Positions 59,832 to 64,000 of a stretch of DNA of 64,000 nucleotides are shown piece by piece; the stretch's first letter is position 1; each line of letters begins with the position of its first letter. A program made the position numbers and the translations under genes. The stretch covers positions 5,139,501 through 5,203,500 of the forward strand of contig CM056574.1 in assembly GCA_029721435.1 (NCBI GenBank). The letters are read 5' to 3'. Source of the DNA: Gymnothorax reevesii. Its lineage: Eukaryota > Chordata > Actinopteri > Anguilliformes > Muraenidae. A model generated the notes under the pieces. It was not told where the DNA came from and did not search any database. It saw nothing but the letters and a program-made list of their open reading frames with translations.

Positions 59832-60120
59832 GAAAGGTGTAAAGGGGAATTACTAATGGCTTAAGAAGACAACCGCGCTGCAGTGTGAATCTGAATGCTC
59901 TTGCATGAGGTAACTTGATAATGTGTCCACTGTCCGTCATATAAGTTTCTTTTCATGACTGGCCGGATGAATAGTCACAACTTAAAATATTGCTGCTGCG
60001 CAGAATTGTGGGATAGCTTTATCTCCTTTCTTTACGAAAATGATGGCTCTGTGTACCCTGTGCTAAAGGAGGTAAATTAGGATGCAGTGAGACACCTTTC
60101 CTTAACATTTAAAAGAATTC
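59832..60120 (+). other. 3' flank of gene B, nothing recognised
   Basis: No coding similarity or repeats. Confidence 0.45.
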
Positions 60121-60124
60121 GAAT

Positions 60125-60700
60125 CCTCTTATCAGGGCTGCCCGGTAATTATTTCTGGATAATTTTTTAGGAGTCAGAAAGTTTAAATGGCAGGGGAAGA
60201 AGGCAAGGTGCTCATACTTGAGACTATCTGGCTCCCATCAGAAAGGGGGACTCAAAATGCCCAATTTTTATGCTTATTATTTGGCCTTTGGCGGCCAGCA
60301 ATTACGGAATTGGGTCGACCCAACTAGTAAAGACTGGGTGCAAATAGAAAAGATTACTATGGAGAAAATGAATATTGGGCTAAAAAGCCTACATGAACCC
60401 AAAACCTAAAAAAAGTACATGGCCCAATAGAAACATCCTTTGAAATATTGAAATTTTCCAAAAACGTCCTGGGCATTAACCCAATCTACTCACGGAACCA
60501 ACCACTGTGGAATAATCCTAATATAACAGCAAACAAGAAAACAATAAACTGGTATAGAAGTCCAACATCTCCTGACAAATGGCTGTTTTAAGACATTTAA
60601 TGACCTCATTACAGAAAAAAGGTATCCCACAATCTGAATATTTAAATTATATTACATTAAAACATGCCATAAATAATTGTGTACCAATAGATAAAGTGAG
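60125..60700 (+). pseudogene. L1/Tx1-type LINE fragment, decayed
   Basis: The frame at 60218-60409 encodes RLSGSHQKGGLKMPNFYAYY and LAFGGQQLRNWVDP, matching the L1/Tx1 block KGGL.LPN...YYLA.QL..... Later GINPIYSRNQPLWNN (60465-60510) continues it. Stops and frame changes; 5'- and 3'-truncated. Confidence 0.78.
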
Positions 60701-60714
60701 CAAAAATGCCCTTA

Positions 60715-60990
60715 CAAAAATGTCCTATAGGGTTCCTATAGGAATCCTACAGGACAGAATTATCCTACAGGGTTCCTGTAGGAGTCCTATAGGGCTACAT
60801 CTGTCCTACAATTCTCGCCCTATAAGACTCTGGTTGCCCTATAGGTTTTGTGTAGCACGCCTTACAGGCTGGTACTCGTCCTATAGGACCCATACTTGGG
60901 TCCTATAGGACACCCTGCAAGATAACAGTTTATACTTATAGGACTGTAGGATTCTTATAGAATGGGAATGTAGGACATGTGACATGTCCT
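60715..60990. repeat. Patch rich in CCTATAGG / CCTACAGG palindromes
   Basis: Within 275 bp the words TCCTATAGG, CCTATAGGA, TCCTACAGG and near relatives occur over a dozen times on both orientations (60722, 60735, 60748, 60768, 60785 and on). No regular period and no terminal inverted repeat, so it is neither a simple tandem repeat nor a clear MITE. Confidence 0.8.
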
Positions 60991-62015
60991 ACTGGGCATT
61001 CTTATCAGAAAAACAGCTAGTAAAGAGGCAATGCATTCAAGCCCTACTAGCTGTCTCTGAGTTTTGAAAAATGTATTAGAAATAAAGTATACTGCACGCC
61101 AAACATTTTCTATGCACTGTGATCAATTAGCAGATAACAAAGTGGCATGTACAGAGTTGAAATAATTTCACCTGTATGGGTACATGGTATTCTCAGTGTT
61201 GAATGCATCAAAACAGAACATTCAAGTCAGTATTACTAGCTAAATACAAATGCGTGTAGTTTTCTTGAACGACAGAGTATTAATTTAGACTTCCAATTTT
61301 TGTCTTGTTGATGGGAACACAAAAATTGCTTTTCATTCCTACAACTTGCAAGCAGCTCATTTCAGCCAAACACATTACACAGTAACTATCAAATGCTTCA
61401 AAGAAATGTGTTCCAACAAAATCCATGTCAAACACGCATCTCCGATTTTGCAGAACTACTGTATATGTACTATAGTGTTAATCCTTCTCCTTACATGGAT
61501 AATAAGACTTGGCTTTGCTGACGGTTTTAAGAACTTCAGAAATGACACAATTTCAATCTTAACCAAAGATTTTATTTCTTATATAATGCAATCTCACTTT
61601 GATATAAGAGCAAGATTTGGAAATTCTTACAGTAAACATAAAATAAAGTAAGTAGAATACAAAAGCTTTGGATTGTAAGTTGAACCAATTACACAATTTC
61701 CATTGGTTACAAATTCTTAAGGCTAGGATTTGGAATGCAATGTCCACTGACTGGTACTGTAAAGGTTAGAAAAAGTAGAAAATAAAGTTGTAACTGGTTT
61801 GCACCTCTGATATACATCTTAATGATTGTAATACTAGACGTAGCACTCAACAGTAGCCATAACTATGGTAAAGACCTTTCTGAAATACCATGTATGCAAT
61901 GATGTAATGTGAGGGGAAATGAAAGATAAATATCATTGGTTTCACATTATTTTTTAAGCCTTTGACTTTACGTTCATTTTTGCTGTAGCAAGCCTATAGC
62001 ATCCGCGAGCGGAAC
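60990..62015 (+). other. 3' flank, nothing recognised
   Basis: AT-rich. AATAAA near 61639 and 61780 are candidate polyadenylation signals if gene B transcripts extend this far. The frame 61346-61651 lacks similarity. Confidence 0.4.
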
Positions 62016-62017
62016 TA

Positions 62018-62182
62018 AAAGCTGCTTTCACACCGGACGCGAAACGCGACAAATTACATTCAAAGTCAATTCAAAGACGCGAATGCACACGAAACACACG
62101 TGTATTCGCGTCTTTGCATTGACTTTGAATGCAATATGTAGTGCGAAAAATTCGTTTCGCGTCCGGGGTGAAGGCAGCTTTA
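62018..62182. mobile_element. Palindromic MITE
   Basis: AAAGCTGCTTTCACACCGGA and CGCGAAACG at the left pair with CGTTTCGCGTCCGGGGTGAA and GGCAGCTTT at the right. Inner arms CATTCAAAGTCAATTCAAAGACGCGAAT and its inverse also pair. The whole 165 bp is one long hairpin. Family unknown. Confidence 0.8.
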
Positions 62183-62576
62183 TTTTCCCATAAAACAGTC
62201 ACAAGTGCCGCAGCAATCACACGAGCCGCTGTCTTCTACTTGCCATAAACATGCGACACGCTTCCGTGTGAACTGTGATAGGTAAAATGTACAGGCAAGT
62301 AACTCACTCAGCTCCATGGCAACGCGAACTTCCCTTGGCTTTTTGACAAACGTCGAAGTGCGGAAAAAACGCAGCAAGGGCTATTCCAATCCGATTTCCC
62401 TCAACCCTTCCCCGAAGTCCCCTCTATTGCCCTCCCTCGCTCGGGGCTTACTCGCGTGCTACGTCACTCGGTGGGCTCAATCGAGGGGAGGGAAGAAGTG
62501 AAGGGAGTATCTCATTTCGGATTGGAACGCAGCCCAGGTCTTTTTTTTTATTGTGCATTCAAAAGCATCGCTGGTA

Positions 62577-62758
62577 CAGGGCTCTCAAGTCTCACGCATT
62601 GAGCGCGAGAGTCACGCATTTCAATAAGTTCACACGCTCTCACGCCACACATGACAGTTCTCACGCTGAGAAAAAAAAACAACCACTTAAGTGCCGTAAC
62701 GAAGTACATATACTTAAGTTATCTCACGCCAGCCTGCATTCAAAAGTTGAGAGCCCTG
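62577..62758. mobile_element. hAT-type MITE
   Basis: CAGGGCTCTCAA and TTGAGAGCCCTG are perfect inverted termini, flanked by CTGGTA at 62571-62576 and 62759-62764. The interior repeats CTCACGC. The terminus is related to the hAT element at 58370 (CAGGGCTC). Confidence 0.88.
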
Positions 62759-62764
62759 CTGGTA

Positions 62765-63560
62765 TGTGCAAACTAGCCCTTGAATAACCATTTATTTTTG
62801 TATATGTATATTTTCACTTATCAAAGCAATTTAAATAGATGTAAGCAGTTAAAAATGAAGATGGTGAACTTATGTCAGCCACATATTCTAGCTAGTTCTC
62901 TGTAACGAATATGTATGTGATATGCGTAGTGACATTTGCGACATGTGGTTTATGTATCCCTTGTGTTTTGTGATACATCTAGAACATACGCATATTGTCT
63001 TATGAGTTATTTGTATCCTTCCTGATATTGGTTATTAACACTAACTTTGAATTGCATATTTTCTGACCATTTTTACCCTACTGCCAGTTTCTACATTAAA
63101 GATGATCAACGTGATGCACCCTGGTCAGAGTAGTAATTGGGGATGGAGTTTATCTGCCTGTAAATTCATGCAAGGCGTGTGACGAGGACAGGACACTTAC
63201 AGTGCTAAATCTTGATGTATTCTGAGGATTGGGGGAGGGTGGGGGGGGGGGGGTCTTTTCAGGGCCTCCTCACTATGTCTATGTATGTTAGTGTGTATGT
63301 TTTCTGTTATTGTTTTGTTGTACCCCTCCTCAGTGGAGGCGCTTCATTATGTTTCATAATTATTTACAGCAATGAAATAAAGCTGACCGCCAAAGAGCGG
63401 AGGTGGTGGAGGGAAAAAAAAGGAGTTAGTAACTTTGATGTTTCACAATATGAATTTTATTGATATTTCTAGATAAGCACAAGTTTCAGTTTTGATTCTT
63501 GCAACATATTTCAAAAAGAAAGTTGAGCAGTAAAGTATTTGCCACTCTTTAATGTTGCCA
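62765..63560 (+). other. 3' flank, nothing recognised
   Basis: Contains a G13 run at about 63242-63253 and AATAAA at 63375. Frame 63212-63463 is unsupported. Confidence 0.45.
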
Positions 63561-64000
63561 CTCCCTCTCACATTACTTAATAAATATTTAGAGATTAAAG
63601 ACCCCAGGTGATTAAGTGTTTAAGTTGTAATTTTGTCCCATTCTTCCGGCAAACAAGTCTTCAATAGCAGAACAGTACTGGGTCTTTATTGTTGCATTTT
63701 CATTTTAAAAATGTGCCTCACATTCTATACTGGGGACCATGCGGGACTTTAACGCGGGCCAGTTCAGCACCTATGCCCTCTTCCAATGTGGTCATACCCT
63801 TGTAATGCATGATGATGCAGAATGTGGTTTTGATTTGTCTTACTGAAATATGCATGGATCTCCCTGAAAAAGAGGTCATCTTGAAGGCAGCATATTTTGC
63901 TCCAAAATCTCCGGGTACTTTTCAGCATTTGTGGTATCTTCTGAGAACGACAAATTAGCCTTTCCAAGTGCACTGACACAAGACCATACCGTGATGGACC
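63560..64000 (-). mobile_element. Tc1-related element, cut by the window edge
   Basis: GGCCAGTTCAGCACCTATGCCC, GCAGAATGTGGTTTTGATTTGTCTTACTGAAATATGCATGGA and CCTGAAAAAGAGGTCATCTTG-AGGCAGCATATTTTGCTCC parallel 6330-6475, the antisense Tc1 transposase region of the element at 5907. Strongly diverged and without an open frame. Confidence 0.6.

Noticed and set aside
63212..63463. Terminal exon of a downstream gene
   Set aside because: Frame passes through a poly-G run and has no similarity or splice support.

Overview
This window reads as an intron-rich vertebrate nuclear locus, most likely from a ray-finned fish. Protein-coding information is split into short exons with GT/AG borders. The introns are full of repeats typical of fish: Tc1-like elements, hAT and piggyBac-type MITEs, L2/CR1/L1-Tx1 LINEs, a Penelope element and a 5S-rRNA-derived SINE. 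I cannot name the species.

The backbone is two guanylate-binding protein (GBP) genes in tandem on the + strand. GBPs are dynamin-like, interferon-inducible large GTPases of cell-autonomous immunity. Gene A enters the window inside an intron after its P-loop exons, and its last eight coding exons lie at 675-26476. They cover the end of the GTPase domain, the middle helical domain and the C-terminal coil, and end in a CaaX box (CVIS). Gene B lies at 40110-58292 and appears complete. It has twelve coding exons (1908 nt, about 635 residues), an ISRE-like site at 39471-39480 and a probable 5' UTR exon. Exon lengths and phases are nearly identical in the two genes, so they are paralogues.

Gene B is unusual in four ways. 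Its G3 motif reads DTVG instead of DTEG. Its second coding exon ends at a weak donor three codons early. Its coiled-coil exon pair is duplicated, with the first copy's stop replaced by a splice donor. Its tail ends without a CaaX box.

Layout: 1-27100, gene A and its repeat-laden introns (L2 remnants split by a Tc1 insertion at 5907-7394; Tc1 elements at 10228-11862 and 18355-19831; an hAT element with a nested pogo-like insertion at 23775-25516). 27770-39310, an intergenic block of retroelements: Penelope fragment, LINE tails, and a CR1-like LINE split by an almost open L2-type LINE whose 5' leader carries a 27-bp minisatellite. 39400-58300, gene B, with a 5S-SINE, a repeat resembling mollusc repeats, piggyBac-type MITEs and another Tc1. 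58370-64000, 3' flank with an hAT transposase remnant, an L1/Tx1 fragment, a CCTATAGG-rich patch and MITEs.

No tRNA, rRNA or CRISPR locus was recognised. Splice sites were called by eye from GT/AG signals, reading frame and resemblance between the paralogues and to the known GBP family. Repeat families were named from memory of their signatures, without a database search.
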